Positions 46,206 through 54,864 are shown, counted from the first letter of the stretch. The stretch is 64,000 bases of DNA from Azospirillum soli (GCF_017876165.1 NZ_JAGINQ010000001.1:248001-312000), one strand, 5' to 3'. Translations and numbers: made by a program. The notes: generated from the sequence alone by a model not told the origin.

Positions 46206-47207
46206 CTAGCGCTGCGGAAACGAAACCTCCGCGGATTCTCGGCCACGGACGACTTGCACCTTTACTACAGCCGCAGCGTTTTCGCTTTGGTTAACCTCGA
46301 ACTTGACCGCGGAAACGGGTGTGGCGCCGAGCGCGCGGCTGATGTCGCTGTCCCAGGTGATGGTGTGGGACGGTCCGACGAGCGCATCGGTGACGGTTTC
46401 GGCAGCGGTTCCGGCAAGGGGCGCCGCGCCCTCCCCCACCACCGCGTCCGTCACGGTGGCGGGCAGCGACTCCGCTGCCGCCATTTCGATTCCGTCCTGC
46501 GCCGGAGTGCCGAGGCTGCGCAGGGACAGCGACAAATGGCCGATTTCCACCGCCAGCGCCACCGCCTCGGCCTGACGGGCCGAAACCTCCAGCGTGGCGA
46601 TCTGGGCGACCTTCGCTTCTCCCTTCTGGTCGTTGGTCCGCTGGTCCATCGCCAGCACGCGGACGTCCGACAGCACGGTTTCGCTGGCCCGGCGGTCAGG
46701 CCCTTCGCCGCCGTCCGGGTTCTTCACGCGCTGTGTCAAAATCAGATCAACACGGTCGCCGGGGAAGACGAGGCCGCCGATGCCCGTCACGCCGTTGATG
46801 GCGACCGACACGGCCCGCGTGCCGGGGGTCAGCACGGCGGCGAGGAAGCCCCGGTCGCCCGGCTTCACCAGACGGCCGGCGGTCACCGGCTCGCCCGCCC
46901 GCAGTCCCTGGCGGACCACGGCGCCGGCGAACTCGTCGGCGCTGCGGGCCCCTTCGACCATGTAGGTCTTTTCAAGCCCGTCGTCGGCCGGCCAGGCGCG
47001 CCAGCGCAGGTGCGACGGCTGGACCAGGGTGCCGGCCGGCAGGTCGCTCGCCGCCACCAGGATGCGCTTGCCCTTGGGCGCCTGCGGCGCCGTCTCTGCC
47101 TGGACCGGCGCGGCGCGGTTGTTCGACAGGACGGCGCGGGTGAACTGCACGGTCGCCCCCGCGATCACGAGAGCGAGCAGAACGAGGACGATCTTGCGGA
47201 CGGACAT
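46206..47207 (-). CDS. cpaB: Tad pilus assembly protein CpaB/RcpC
   Basis: Periplasmic pilus assembly factor anchored by an N-terminal helix (KIVLVLLALVIAGATVQF); 333 residues. An SAF domain spans about residues 46-130 (KRILVAASDLPAGTLVQPSH and GEPVTAGRLVKPGDRG). The RcpC core is AVSVAINGVTGIGGLVFPGD then RVDLILTQRV. ETVLSDVRVLAMDQRT is also typical. It lies 14 bases after cpaA in the operon. Confidence 0.93.
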   Translation of the reverse strand: MSVRKIVLVLLALVIAGATVQFTRAVLSNNRAAPVQAETAPQAPKGKRILVAASDLPAGTLVQPSHLRWRAWPADDGLEKTYMVEGARSADEFAGAVVRQGLRAGEPVTAGRLVKPGDRGFLAAVLTPGTRAVSVAINGVTGIGGLVFPGDRVDLILTQRVKNPDGGEGPDRRASETVLSDVRVLAMDQRTNDQKGEAKVAQIATLEVSARQAEAVALAVEIGHLSLSLRSLGTPAQDGIEMAAAESLPATVTDAVVGEGAAPLAGTAAETVTDALVGPSHTITWDSDISRALGATPVSAVKFEVNQSENAAAVVKVQVVRGRESAEVSFPQR

Positions 47208-47221
47208 GGCTCACCTCTTCC

Positions 47222-47710
47222 TTACGCGCCGAACCCGAGCAACAGCAGCGTCCACAGGCCGCCGGCGGCGATGGCGATGCCATAGGGCAGCCGCGCCTGC
47301 ATCGCGGTGGCCGCCGCCTCTCCGGACGGTGCCGGAGCGGCACGGCGCGCCAGACGGCGGGCCAGCAGCATGCCCACCCCCAGAAGACCGCCGGCCAGCG
47401 CGGTGATCAGCAGCAGGTCGGCCGCATGATTGGGACCCGCCCACAGCGTTGCGGCGGCCATAAGCTTCACGTCGCCGCCGCCCATAAGGCCGCCATAGAA
47501 AAGGCCGGCGCCGACCGCGAAGGCGGCCGAGCCGGCCAGGACGTGACCAAGCACCGGAATGTCGGACGGAGAGAAAATCGCAAAAGCCGCGAAGAGGCCG
47601 ACCAGCAGAAGACTGGTGGCGTTCGGAATAAGATAGCGCCGAGCGTCGGAAACAGCCGCCCAGACGAAAACAGCCGCTGACGCGGCAAGAAGAAAGGTCG
47701 TGGGTGTCAT
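47222..47710 (-). CDS. cpaA: Prepilin peptidase CpaA/TadV
   Basis: Type IV aspartic prepilin peptidase that cleaves the Flp leader; 162 residues with about five membrane helices. The two catalytic aspartates are in VSDARRYLIPN (near residue 22) and MGGGDVKLMAA (near residue 79). It lacks the N-terminal methylase domain, as expected for Tad systems. ATG 47710 was chosen; the longer frame adds polar sequence and overlaps the spacer to flp. The 163-base gap up to flp holds only weak hairpins. Confidence 0.93.
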   Translation of the reverse strand: MTPTTFLLAASAAVFVWAAVSDARRYLIPNATSLLLVGLFAAFAIFSPSDIPVLGHVLAGSAAFAVGAGLFYGGLMGGGDVKLMAAATLWAGPNHAADLLLITALAGGLLGVGMLLARRLARRAAPAPSGEAAATAMQARLPYGIAIAAGGLWTLLLLGFGA

Positions 47711-47873
47711 AGGCAAATCCCCCACATCGTCACCAAGCGCAGAACGGGGGATGGCGTCCTGATGAGGCCGCCGGGTCCGCCCAGGCGGGAGGCCGTTTGC
47801 CACCCGCCCGGACGTCGACCCAATGCGCTTTCGGCCTTGTGCGTTTTAAGCGTGGGCTAAAGCCCGGCCTTGG

Positions 47874-48080
47874 TCAGTCAGCGCCGCCCGTGCCGCCGCC
47901 CGTACCGGTGCTGTTGGCCTTCGTCAGCTGCTCGACGATCGTTCCGCCGATTTTGGTGATCTGGTCACCGGCGCCGGCAAAGCCGCCGATGATGAACACG
48001 GCCACCAGCGCGCAGAGGATCGCGTATTCGATGGCGGTGGCGCCGGACTCGTTCTTGGTCAGCGAGCGGATGGTGCGCAT
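47874..48080 (-). CDS. flp: Flp-type pilin
   Basis: Major subunit of the Tad pilus. The 68-residue prepilin has a short charged leader (MRTIRSLTKNESG) cleaved by CpaA before ATAIEYAILCALVAVFIIGG, with the +5 glutamate and adjacent tyrosine typical of Flp pilins. The mature tail is polar and glycine-rich (GTGGGTGGAD). ATG 48080 is preferred over a longer frame. It heads the pilus cluster, 163 bases before cpaA, and a CtrA-type site lies 85 bases upstream, matching the way CtrA controls pilA in Caulobacter. Confidence 0.95.
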   Translation of the reverse strand: MRTIRSLTKNESGATAIEYAILCALVAVFIIGGFAGAGDQITKIGGTIVEQLTKANSTGTGGGTGGAD

Positions 48081-48164
48081 GGGACTCTCCACTGGGTCGG
48101 TCATTTGTTTGGAAAGAGCAGGAGATTTGCTCGTTCGCGGTAAGCCCATTTAGCGCGCCAGAAG

Positions 48165-48180
48165 TTAACGACAAATTAAC
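48165..48180. promoter_or_regulatory. CtrA-type site upstream of flp
   Basis: GTTAA-CGACAAA-TTAAC fits TTAA-N7-TTAAC exactly on both strands. It lies 85 bases upstream of the flp start. CtrA activates pilin genes in Caulobacter; that precedent supports the call, but binding here is inferred. Confidence 0.65.
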
Positions 48181-48492
48181 GCGCAACATTCACCAGAGAA
48201 AAACTTTCAAGCGGCATAGTAATGCCATTTTAGCCGTCTTTTTGGCCCCTTTTTGTCTCAGGTTTTGCGAATGAGACTTTTATACATTCATTTAAGTTTA
48301 CTGCGGAAATCGCAGAGGTATGCAAGCAGTACGCATCCTGTTTGCGTGCAAAATGTTTCGAAATCCGATCTATTCCGCCTGCATTTCGACGGTACATTCC
48401 CGGCAAACCAGAAGAACTATGCAAGAAAATATCGCCGCTTAGTCTTCGATCTTCCGTCTTATCTTACCATCAGAAAGTTACCCGGCAAGATG

Positions 48493-48508
48493 TTAATCTC
48501 TTTTTAAG
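48493..48508. promoter_or_regulatory. CtrA-type site upstream of the tadE-like gene
   Basis: On the minus strand the site reads TTAA-AAAGAGA-TTAAC, an exact consensus match; on the plus strand it ends TTAAG. It lies 56 bases before the tadE/tadG-like start. Confidence 0.55.
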
Positions 48509-48563
48509 CAATCAAGGGCAGACTTTTGGCATATTCTCTTTCATCACTATTTGGAGGCTGGCA

Positions 48564-49004
48564 ATGGTGATGGTGTACCACCCCCACCCGTTCGGGCATC
48601 ACGAGGAACGGCGGGCGAGCCGCAAGGCTCTGCTGGCGCTGGCGTTCGCGCTGGGCCTGCCGCTGGTCGTGGGGGTCGGCTACACGGTGGACACGGTGCG
48701 CGGCTACGCGGTGCAGGCGCGGCTGTCGCAGGCGGTGGACGCGGCGGCGCTGGCCGGCGGCCGCGTGATGTTCGACAACCAGCGCGACGGCCACATCCGC
48801 ACCTTCTTCGCCACGGCCTTCCCCAGCGGCTTCCTGGGCTCCCGTACCGATCCACTGGCGATTTCCGACGATCCGCGCGCCGGCACGCTGACGGTCAGTG
48901 GGCGCGCCACGGTGAGGGGGGTGTTCCTGCGCCTGCTGGGCGGCGGCGACCTGACGGTGGAAGCGCAGTCGGTGGTCCGCCGCGCCACCCGCAAGGGGGC
49001 CTGA
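48564..49004 (+). CDS. TadE/TadG-like pilus-associated protein
   Basis: A 146-residue protein with one N-terminal membrane helix (LLALAFALGLPLVVGVGYTV), followed by YAVQARLSQAVDAAALAGGR. This helix-plus-AALDAAAL-type motif is the signature of TadG/TadE N-termini (pseudopilin-like minor components). The remainder is a small beta-rich periplasmic domain. GGAGG precedes the ATG by seven bases. It is transcribed away from flp and lacks the von Willebrand domain of full TadG. It probably contributes a minor pilin or anchor. Confidence 0.75.
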   Translation: MVMVYHPHPFGHHEERRASRKALLALAFALGLPLVVGVGYTVDTVRGYAVQARLSQAVDAAALAGGRVMFDNQRDGHIRTFFATAFPSGFLGSRTDPLAISDDPRAGTLTVSGRATVRGVFLRLLGGGDLTVEAQSVVRRATRKGA

Positions 49005-49098
49005 GGCCGGCGCCCGATCAACTCGGCAAGCCTATTGCTCATCCTTCTGTGAATGTCCGTCCTCTATCAAGCACGTCTCCCGATCGTCATGCCCGCGC

Positions 49099-49288
49099 GC
49101 ACGGCTGTCTGAGGAACGGGACCAAGGCTTTGATGCGGATGATTTGCTTTGCGTAGGTCTCCGAAAACAGCACTGCTTTTCACGGAGCTTGCCAGTCTCC
49201 AACTCGTCATTCCCGCGAAGGCGGGAATCCAGTCCGTTTAAGCGCTTATCCGTCAAACTCCTGGATCCCCGCCTACGCGGGGATGACG
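49099..49288. repeat. Dispersed palindromic repeat, copy 1 (family 6)
   Basis: A 28-bp inverted repeat (49205-49232 and 49261-49288, three mismatches) with arms CGTCATTCCCGCG... and ...CGCGGGGATGACG. About 105 bases of flank (GGCTGTCTGAGGAACGGG and on) also match the copy at 58510-58702. The rest of 49005-49443 shows no gene that I can support. Confidence 0.82.
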
Positions 49289-49443
49289 AGAGGGAGAGGC
49301 GTGGACTTCGAGCGGCAATGTTTCATCGCACAGCCATGCGCCCGCGCGAGGAGGTGCCGGCTTCGCCGTGGATGCCTGCGTCAAGCCCGGCCATTACGTT
49401 GGAAAGGCGTTGTCATCCAACGGAAGTCTTCTGTAGCGATCCT

Positions 49444-51183
49444 TCAGTCGGCGGCGAGCGAGCGCGCCTCCGCCCAGGGGCGGTCGAGGCTTGGACGGCC
49501 GAAGCGGTAACCCTGGAGCAGGCAGACGCGCTCGCGCCGCAGGATGTCGGCCTGCCAGTCGTCCTCGACACATTCGGCCACGGTGGTCAGGCCGAAGCCC
49601 TTGGCCAGCCCGATCAGCGTGCGGATGAACAGCAGGGCGTCCGGCCCCTCTTTCAGTTCGCGCACGAAGGAGCCGTCGATCTTCACGATGTCCACCGGCA
49701 GAGCCTTCAAATGACGGTAGGACAGGTAGCCGGCACCGAAGTCGTCCAGCGCCGTCCGGCAGCCGAGCGTCCGCACGGCGGTGAGGAAGGCGGCGGTTTC
49801 CTCCAGATCCTCGATGGCGGCGGTCTCGGTGATTTCGACGATCAGGCGCCGGGCAAGGTCCGGCCGGCCGCCGATCCGGCCTTCCAGGGCGGACAGCCAA
49901 GTGCGGTCGGCGGTGGTGGTGGCCGAGAGGTTGAGGGCCAGCACCACGTCGTCGCTGTCCTCCAGCTCCCGCACGGCGAGGCCCAGCGTGTGGTGGTCGA
50001 GCCGCCGGGCCATGCCCAGCCGTTCCACCGCCGGCATGAAGGCCCCGGCGGCAAGCGGCAGGCCGTCCGCGCCGACCATCCGCAGCAGGCATTCGTAGAA
50101 GGCCACCCGGCCCACCCCGTCCGAGGCGCCGTCCGAGGCGCCGTCCGAGGCGCCGTCCGCCCTGATCACCGGCTGGAAGGCAAAGCGCAAGGCCCCGCTT
50201 TGCAGCGCCGCCTTGACCGTCTGCCCGACGGACAGCGCGTTGCGCAACTCGCTCTGCTGGGCGCTGGTCGCGTGGTGCGGCCAGAAGCAGTCGCGGCCCT
50301 GGCGCTTGGCCTCCTGAAGGGCGGTTTCGGCGCGGGTCATCACCTCGTCCACGCCGCAATCGTCGAAACCGGCGGACAGACCGCCGACCGACACCGTGAC
50401 GTGGACCGGCCCGGCGGGAGTCGCCACCGGAGTCGCCCGCACGGCGCGCAGCAACTTCTCGGCCACATGGGCCATGCTCTCTTCCGGGCAGTGGGGCAGC
50501 ACGACGCCGAAGATGTCGCCGCCGACGCGCCCCACGGCATCGCCCGGCCGCAGCACCAGCTGAAGCCGCCGCGCGACCTCCAGCACCACGGCGTCGGCGA
50601 CGGCGTGGCCCATGGCGTCGTTGACCAGCCCCAGCTTGTCGATGCCGACCGCCAGATAGATGGCGAAGCGGTTGAAGGTGTCCGCGTCGCCGGTGGCGCG
50701 GAGCAGCGTCTCGCGCAGGCGGTGGCGGTTGACCAGCCCGGTCAGCGGGTCGAAATGGGCCTGGTGTTCGAGTTCGACCTCGTAGGCCTTGCGGCGGTCG
50801 ATCAGGCGCAGGACCCCGCGCAGGCGTAGCGGCATGCCGTCGTCGCCCCGCTCCACCCGGCCACGGTCATGGACCCAATGCACCCCGCCGTCGGCCAGAC
50901 GCAGCCGGTAGTCGCAATCGTAGGTGGCTCCGGTCTCGATATGCTGCGACAGGGCGAGGCGCCGCCGCGCGCGGTCCTCCGCCTCGATCCGGGCGCGCAG
51001 AACCTCGCCATCGGCAAGGTCCGGGCCCAGCAGAACCGCCGCGCCGCCAGCCCAGGCGATGGTGTCGTCCGCGAAATCCCAGGCGTAGGCCACGTCGCCG
51101 GAGGCGTCCATGGCGGCGGCCATCACCCGGATGTCGGTCGCTGTGCTCTGATCCGGGGGGATCGCGTCGGTCGGTCGCGTCAT
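49444..51183 (-). CDS. PAS-GGDEF-EAL cyclic di-GMP protein, probable phosphodiesterase
   Basis: A 579-residue cytoplasmic protein. An N-terminal PAS-like domain (AYAWDFADDTIAWAGG ... RLRLADGGVHWVHDRGR) is followed by a GGDEF domain whose motif is degenerate (VGGDIFGVVLP), so cyclase activity is unlikely. The EAL domain keeps the key residues: YECLLRM (EAL position), NLSATT, VEITE, LDDFGAGYLSY, VKIDGSFV, AECVED and LLQGYRFG. It should hydrolyse c-di-GMP. A 12-bp tandem repeat inserts four ASDG units before the EAL motif. ATG 51183 is preferred over the 14-codon longer frame. Confidence 0.88.
   Translation of the reverse strand: MTRPTDAIPPDQSTATDIRVMAAAMDASGDVAYAWDFADDTIAWAGGAAVLLGPDLADGEVLRARIEAEDRARRRLALSQHIETGATYDCDYRLRLADGGVHWVHDRGRVERGDDGMPLRLRGVLRLIDRRKAYEVELEHQAHFDPLTGLVNRHRLRETLLRATGDADTFNRFAIYLAVGIDKLGLVNDAMGHAVADAVVLEVARRLQLVLRPGDAVGRVGGDIFGVVLPHCPEESMAHVAEKLLRAVRATPVATPAGPVHVTVSVGGLSAGFDDCGVDEVMTRAETALQEAKRQGRDCFWPHHATSAQQSELRNALSVGQTVKAALQSGALRFAFQPVIRADGASDGASDGASDGVGRVAFYECLLRMVGADGLPLAAGAFMPAVERLGMARRLDHHTLGLAVRELEDSDDVVLALNLSATTTADRTWLSALEGRIGGRPDLARRLIVEITETAAIEDLEETAAFLTAVRTLGCRTALDDFGAGYLSYRHLKALPVDIVKIDGSFVRELKEGPDALLFIRTLIGLAKGFGLTTVAECVEDDWQADILRRERVCLLQGYRFGRPSLDRPWAEARSLAAD
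50118..50159. repeat. 12-bp tandem repeat in the EAL gene
   Basis: The unit CGTCCGAGGCGC occurs three times plus half a unit, in frame, encoding GASD repeats. A likely site of slippage length variation. Confidence 0.9.
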
Positions 51184-51459
51184 GCTCTTGGGCTCTCCGC
51201 CGATGGGGTGCGCCGTACGGCACAATTTTTCGGCCTTTTCGGGATCCCGACGCTACCCCGCCCTGGTTTAAACAGTATTAAGGATAAACCTTAGGCATTC
51301 CAATGAGCGGCCGGATGAGCCCGCCCCACTCTATAGCATTTATCCGACATTTTAAGTTTTCGAGAACCGTTTCCCTGGTAAGCTGTATCGTCGTAACATC
51401 CGCAACCCGCAACCGGCCGACATCCGCCAGTGTCCAGCATCCCCGCCCTCCCCTCGCCC

Positions 51460-51894
51460 ATGAGCCTGCAAAGCCCGTCCGGGCTCGGCAAGCTGCGGCA
51501 GATGCTGGCCAGCGAAGCCATTGCCGTGCAGCCGATCCGCCGCATTCCCGGCGAGCAGGAGCGCAAGCGGTTCGACGGCGTCGAGGCGACCGACGACGCG
51601 CTGAAGGGCAGCAAACGGGCGGAACTGGACGAGACGAGCGAGCGCCGCGCGCGACGCTCCGAGTCGTCCGGGGGCTTTTCGCTCAAGGACAAGGAGCAGG
51701 ACGGGCCGGTCACGCCGGGCCCCGTCCCGATGACCGCGACGCCAAGCGCCCCCTTCATCGCGCAGAGCATCCACCAGGACGCGATGGGCGCCGGCCTGCA
51801 CATCGAACCCTGGCCGGCGGCCATCCAGGCCTATCGCCGCGCCGATGCCGGTCCCGACAGCGGCGCGGCCATGGTGAGCCGGGTCAGCGTGTAA
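51460..51894 (+). CDS. Hypothetical polar protein
   Basis: A 144-residue protein that I do not recognise. It is rich in charged and polar residues with no membrane segment: LGKLRQMLASEAIAVQPIRR, then a strongly basic/acidic middle (SERRARRSESSGGFSLKDKE) and a C-terminal HIEPWPAAIQAYRRAD. Codon bias fits a real gene. ATG 51460 is used; an in-frame GTG at 51430 is possible. The 276-base gap before it, shared with the divergent GGDEF-EAL gene, holds AT-rich promoter-like DNA. A multi-hairpin repeat follows the stop. Confidence 0.6.
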   Translation: MSLQSPSGLGKLRQMLASEAIAVQPIRRIPGEQERKRFDGVEATDDALKGSKRAELDETSERRARRSESSGGFSLKDKEQDGPVTPGPVPMTATPSAPFIAQSIHQDAMGAGLHIEPWPAAIQAYRRADAGPDSGAAMVSRVSV

Positions 51895-51900
51895 GCGGCC

Positions 51901-52053
51901 TTATACCAAATCCCGGTGATCGGAACCGATCACCGGGCCTCAATCGCCGGCGCGAGCGTCCGCTCGCTTGGCTCCGCGGGCATGTGCCCGCGCGGCGGCA
52001 GTCGCCGCCGATACCAACTCCCAATGAGTTGGCCTCATTGGGAGTTGGTATTA
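51901..52053. repeat. Five-hairpin intergenic element
   Basis: Perfect stems in series: CCCGGTGATCGG/CCGATCACCGGG, GCGAGCG/CGCTCGC, CGCGGGCA/TGCCCGCG, CGGCGGC/GCCGCCG and a 17-bp TACCAACTCCCAATGAG stem. The outer ends TATACCAAATCCC and GGGAGTTGGTATTA are also near reverse complements, so the whole unit could fold as one branched structure. It separates the hypothetical gene from bfr and would sit downstream of both. Confidence 0.85.
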
Positions 52054-52065
52054 AACAACGACCGT

Positions 52066-52542
52066 TCAGTCGTCCCCGTAGATCTGCTCCTGCTGGTAGG
52101 CGGTCAGGCCGACGCGCTGGATCAGGTCGAGCTGGGTTTCCAGCCAGTCGATATGCTCCTCGGTGTCGTGCAGAATGTCTTCGAAGATCTCGCGGCTCTC
52201 ATAGTCGCGAACCGCTTCGCATTCGGCGATGGCGTCGAGCAGATTGCCGCGGTTGTGGCTCTCGATGCCGAGGTCGGCGGTGAACATCTCCGGCAGGTCC
52301 TCGCCGATCTTCAGCTTGTGCAGGTCCTGAAGATTGGGCAGCCCTTCCAGGAACAGGATGCGCTCGATGAGCTTGTCGGCGTGCTTCATCTCGCCGATCG
52401 ACTCCTCGTAGACCTTGTGCGCGATCCGCTTCAGCCCCCAGCTTTTCAGCATGCGGGCGTGCAGGAAATACTGATTAACCGCCGTCAGCTCATTCGTCAG
52501 AATCGTGTTGAGATGACGAATGATCTTCGGATCGCCCTTCAT
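52066..52542 (-). CDS. bfr: Bacterioferritin
   Basis: Iron-storage 24-mer that binds haem and oxidises ferrous iron; 158 residues, the family length. Haem ligand Met52 is present (EEMKHAD-type segment [18 protein letters not shown]). Ferroxidase ligands Glu18 ([17 protein letters not shown]), Glu51, His54, Glu94, Glu127 and His130 ([12 protein letters not shown]) are all visible. No bfd ferredoxin gene is adjacent. GGAGGGG lies upstream of the ATG. Confidence 0.97.
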   Translation of the reverse strand: MKGDPKIIRHLNTILTNELTAVNQYFLHARMLKSWGLKRIAHKVYEESIGEMKHADKLIERILFLEGLPNLQDLHKLKIGEDLPEMFTADLGIESHNRGNLLDAIAECEAVRDYESREIFEDILHDTEEHIDWLETQLDLIQRVGLTAYQQEQIYGDD

Positions 52543-52677
52543 TGTTCCCCTCCGTCTTCGGCGCCCTTACGGGCGGGCGCAAGACACCCTTCCCGTGGTC
52601 GGTGACCGGAAGTCTAAGCAAGAACACCCGGCCGGAAAACCGCTTTTACTGAGTAGATATTGCGTTTTTCGTGGCCA

Positions 52678-54864
52678 TTACCGCTCGGTGCGAACGGCGG
52701 CGGCCAGCGCGCGAACGCCTTCGTCGCCAGCCATCGCCTCCAGGGACAGGCCCAGGCGGCGGCGCCAGTTCGGGTGCTGGTCCACCGTGCCGGGCAGGTT
52801 CGGCTGCTCGACCTCGCCCAGCGCGTCTTCGATCTGCACCATGGCGATGCGCCCCGGCGAGCGGGCGAGGTAGCGGTGCACCGCCTCCGCCAGTTCGCGC
52901 GAGAAGGGCTGGGACCCCTCGTCGGTCGGGTAGCTGGCGGGCTTCAGACCTTGCGCGGACAGAGCCTGAAGCAACCGCCAGCGGTCCACGCCGCGATCCC
53001 AGGCATCCTTGTCCAGCGCCCCCTGGTCCGGATAGAGGTCGAGGCGTCGGCGCCAATCCAGGTCGTTGCCGGTCCAGAAGCCTTTGAAGGTGGCGAGGTC
53101 GTGGGTGGTCACCGTGACCATGGACTCCACGGGATAGTCCTGCGGGGCCTTGAAGCCGCCGTCCGGCCCGCGCTCGAAATACAGCACGCGGTAGCTGAGG
53201 ATGCCGGCGCGCTCCATGGCCGGGCGGAAGCCCTCCGGCACGGTGCCCAGATCCTCGCCGATGACGATGCAGCGGTTGCGACGGCTTTCCAGGGCGATGA
53301 TGCGCAGCAACTCGTGCATCGGGTATTCGACATAGGCGCCGTCGCTGCCGTCCTCCGGGATCCAGAACAGGTGCTGCAACGCCATGACGTGGTCGATGCG
53401 CAGCGCGCCGGCGTGGCGCATGTTGGCGCGCAGCATGGCGACGAAGCTGGCGTAGGCGCTCTCGCGCAGGCCGACCGGCGACAGCGGGGAGAGGCCCCAG
53501 TTCTGGCCCTTCATGTTGAACTGGTCCGGCGGCGCGCCGACGTTGGCACCCTGCACCAGAATGCCCGAATCCGCCCAGGCCGCCGCCCCGCCGGGATGCG
53601 CCGCCACGGCGAGGTCGCGGTAGAAGCCGATGGAGAGCCCGGCCTTGCGACCGCGCTCCGCCGCCGCGCCCAGCTGGCGGTCGGCCTCCCACTGAAGGTA
53701 TTCGAAGAAGTCCACGCGGGCGGCGTTTTCGGCGACGAAGGCCTGGACCTCCGGGCTGTTCGGGTCGTGGAAGGCCGGCGGCCAGTTGCGCCACATCCAC
53801 AGGCCCGGATCCCGGCGGTAGAAATGCTCGTGCAGCGCCTCGAAGGTCGCGTGGCGGCGCAGCCCCTCCCCCATCTCGCGGCGGAACGCCTCGAAGGCCT
53901 GGCGGCGCGCGTCGGATTCGGGGAGCGCGCGGAAGGTGGCGTGCAGCGCCTCCAGCACTGGCAGCTTCAGCGCCGACACCGCCGGATAGTCCACCAGTTC
54001 GGCCGCGCGGGCGGTGGACAGGCGGTTGCGGTAGTCGTCCGAGGCGATCAGCGCCTGCGCGTCCGGCGTGCCGGCCAGTTCGGACACCCGCTCCACGTCG
54101 ATGTAGAGGATGTTGAGGAAACTGCGGCTGGACGGCGAATAGGGGCCGATGTGGTTGGGGTCGGCCGGGAACAGCGCGTGCAGCGGGTTCAGCCCGACCA
54201 GCCCGGCGCCGAGCCCGCCGGCGATCTCCGCGAAGCGGCCGAGGTCGTCGAAATCGCCGATGCCCCAGTCGTCGCCGCTCTTCAGCGCATAGAGTTGCAG
54301 GCCGATGCCCCAGGTCCTGCCGCCGGGAACCGCCTCCTCCACCGTCAGGCAGCGCTCGGGCGCCACGATCAGGGTGGTGGAGCCTTCCAGCGAACCGCCG
54401 ACACCGCGCGGGCGGATCTCCACCGACAAGCGGTGATAGCCGAGCGGCAGGGTGGCCGGCAGCGCGGTGGCGACCGTGCGCCGCTCGTAGGCCACCCCGT
54501 CCAGCACCGCCGTCTCGGCGAGCGGTAACTTGCCCAGCGTCAGGGACGCCCGGTGGGCGGCACCCGATTCCTCGGCCAGGGTCCAATACAGGTCGGCGTC
54601 CTCCAGCCCGGCCGGGACGGCGATGGACAGGGTCAGCGGCGCGCCTTCGTCCAGCACGACCACGGGCGGCAGCATGCGCCGCCACGCCCGCTCCTCCACC
54701 GCACGCAGGCTGGCTTCGACCTCCGCGTCGCTGCCGCTGGGCAGGCCCATGGCGGCGATCAGCGCCCGCTTGGTCGCGTCCGAGGTGTCCCGCCGGTTGC
54801 CCCAGATGTCATGATAGAAGGGCTCGATGCCGACCAATTCGGCAAGCCGGTCGAGAGCGCTCAT
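52678..54864 (-). CDS. malQ: 4-alpha-glucanotransferase (amylomaltase)
   Basis: Transfers 1,4-glucan segments between maltodextrins, recycling short chains; GH77, 728 residues. An N-terminal extension (residues 1-165) resembles the helical and beta domains of E. coli MalQ. The catalytic part has the GH77 elements LQLYALKSGDDWGIGDFDDL, HAGALRIDHVMALQHLFWIP (nucleophile Asp), IGEDLGTVPEGF (acid/base Glu) and TTHDLATFKGFW (third Asp). It is the last gene of the minus-strand glucan cluster. Confidence 0.95.
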   Translation of the reverse strand: MSALDRLAELVGIEPFYHDIWGNRRDTSDATKRALIAAMGLPSGSDAEVEASLRAVEERAWRRMLPPVVVLDEGAPLTLSIAVPAGLEDADLYWTLAEESGAAHRASLTLGKLPLAETAVLDGVAYERRTVATALPATLPLGYHRLSVEIRPRGVGGSLEGSTTLIVAPERCLTVEEAVPGGRTWGIGLQLYALKSGDDWGIGDFDDLGRFAEIAGGLGAGLVGLNPLHALFPADPNHIGPYSPSSRSFLNILYIDVERVSELAGTPDAQALIASDDYRNRLSTARAAELVDYPAVSALKLPVLEALHATFRALPESDARRQAFEAFRREMGEGLRRHATFEALHEHFYRRDPGLWMWRNWPPAFHDPNSPEVQAFVAENAARVDFFEYLQWEADRQLGAAAERGRKAGLSIGFYRDLAVAAHPGGAAAWADSGILVQGANVGAPPDQFNMKGQNWGLSPLSPVGLRESAYASFVAMLRANMRHAGALRIDHVMALQHLFWIPEDGSDGAYVEYPMHELLRIIALESRRNRCIVIGEDLGTVPEGFRPAMERAGILSYRVLYFERGPDGGFKAPQDYPVESMVTVTTHDLATFKGFWTGNDLDWRRRLDLYPDQGALDKDAWDRGVDRWRLLQALSAQGLKPASYPTDEGSQPFSRELAEAVHRYLARSPGRIAMVQIEDALGEVEQPNLPGTVDQHPNWRRRLGLSLEAMAGDEGVRALAAAVRTER

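Larger units (their letters stand above)
48081..48563. other. AT-rich divergent regulatory gap flp / tadE-like
   Basis: A 483-base non-coding stretch that is far richer in A and T than the rest of the window, especially 48180-48545. It separates flp (minus) from the tadE/tadG-like gene (plus) and holds two CtrA-type sites. Short frames in it have poor codon bias and I do not support any as genes. Confidence 0.75.

Noticed and set aside
48181-48545. AT-rich stretch as a foreign island
   Set aside because: It is short, non-coding and lies between divergent pilus genes, which is better explained as a promoter region with regulator sites.
50118-50159. Tandem units resembling a small CRISPR
   Set aside because: The units are contiguous 12-mers without spacers and lie in frame within the EAL gene.
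51262-51290. Another CtrA-like site before the GGDEF-EAL gene
   Set aside because: The TTAA words are six bases apart and the second ends in G on this strand, so it misses the N7 consensus.
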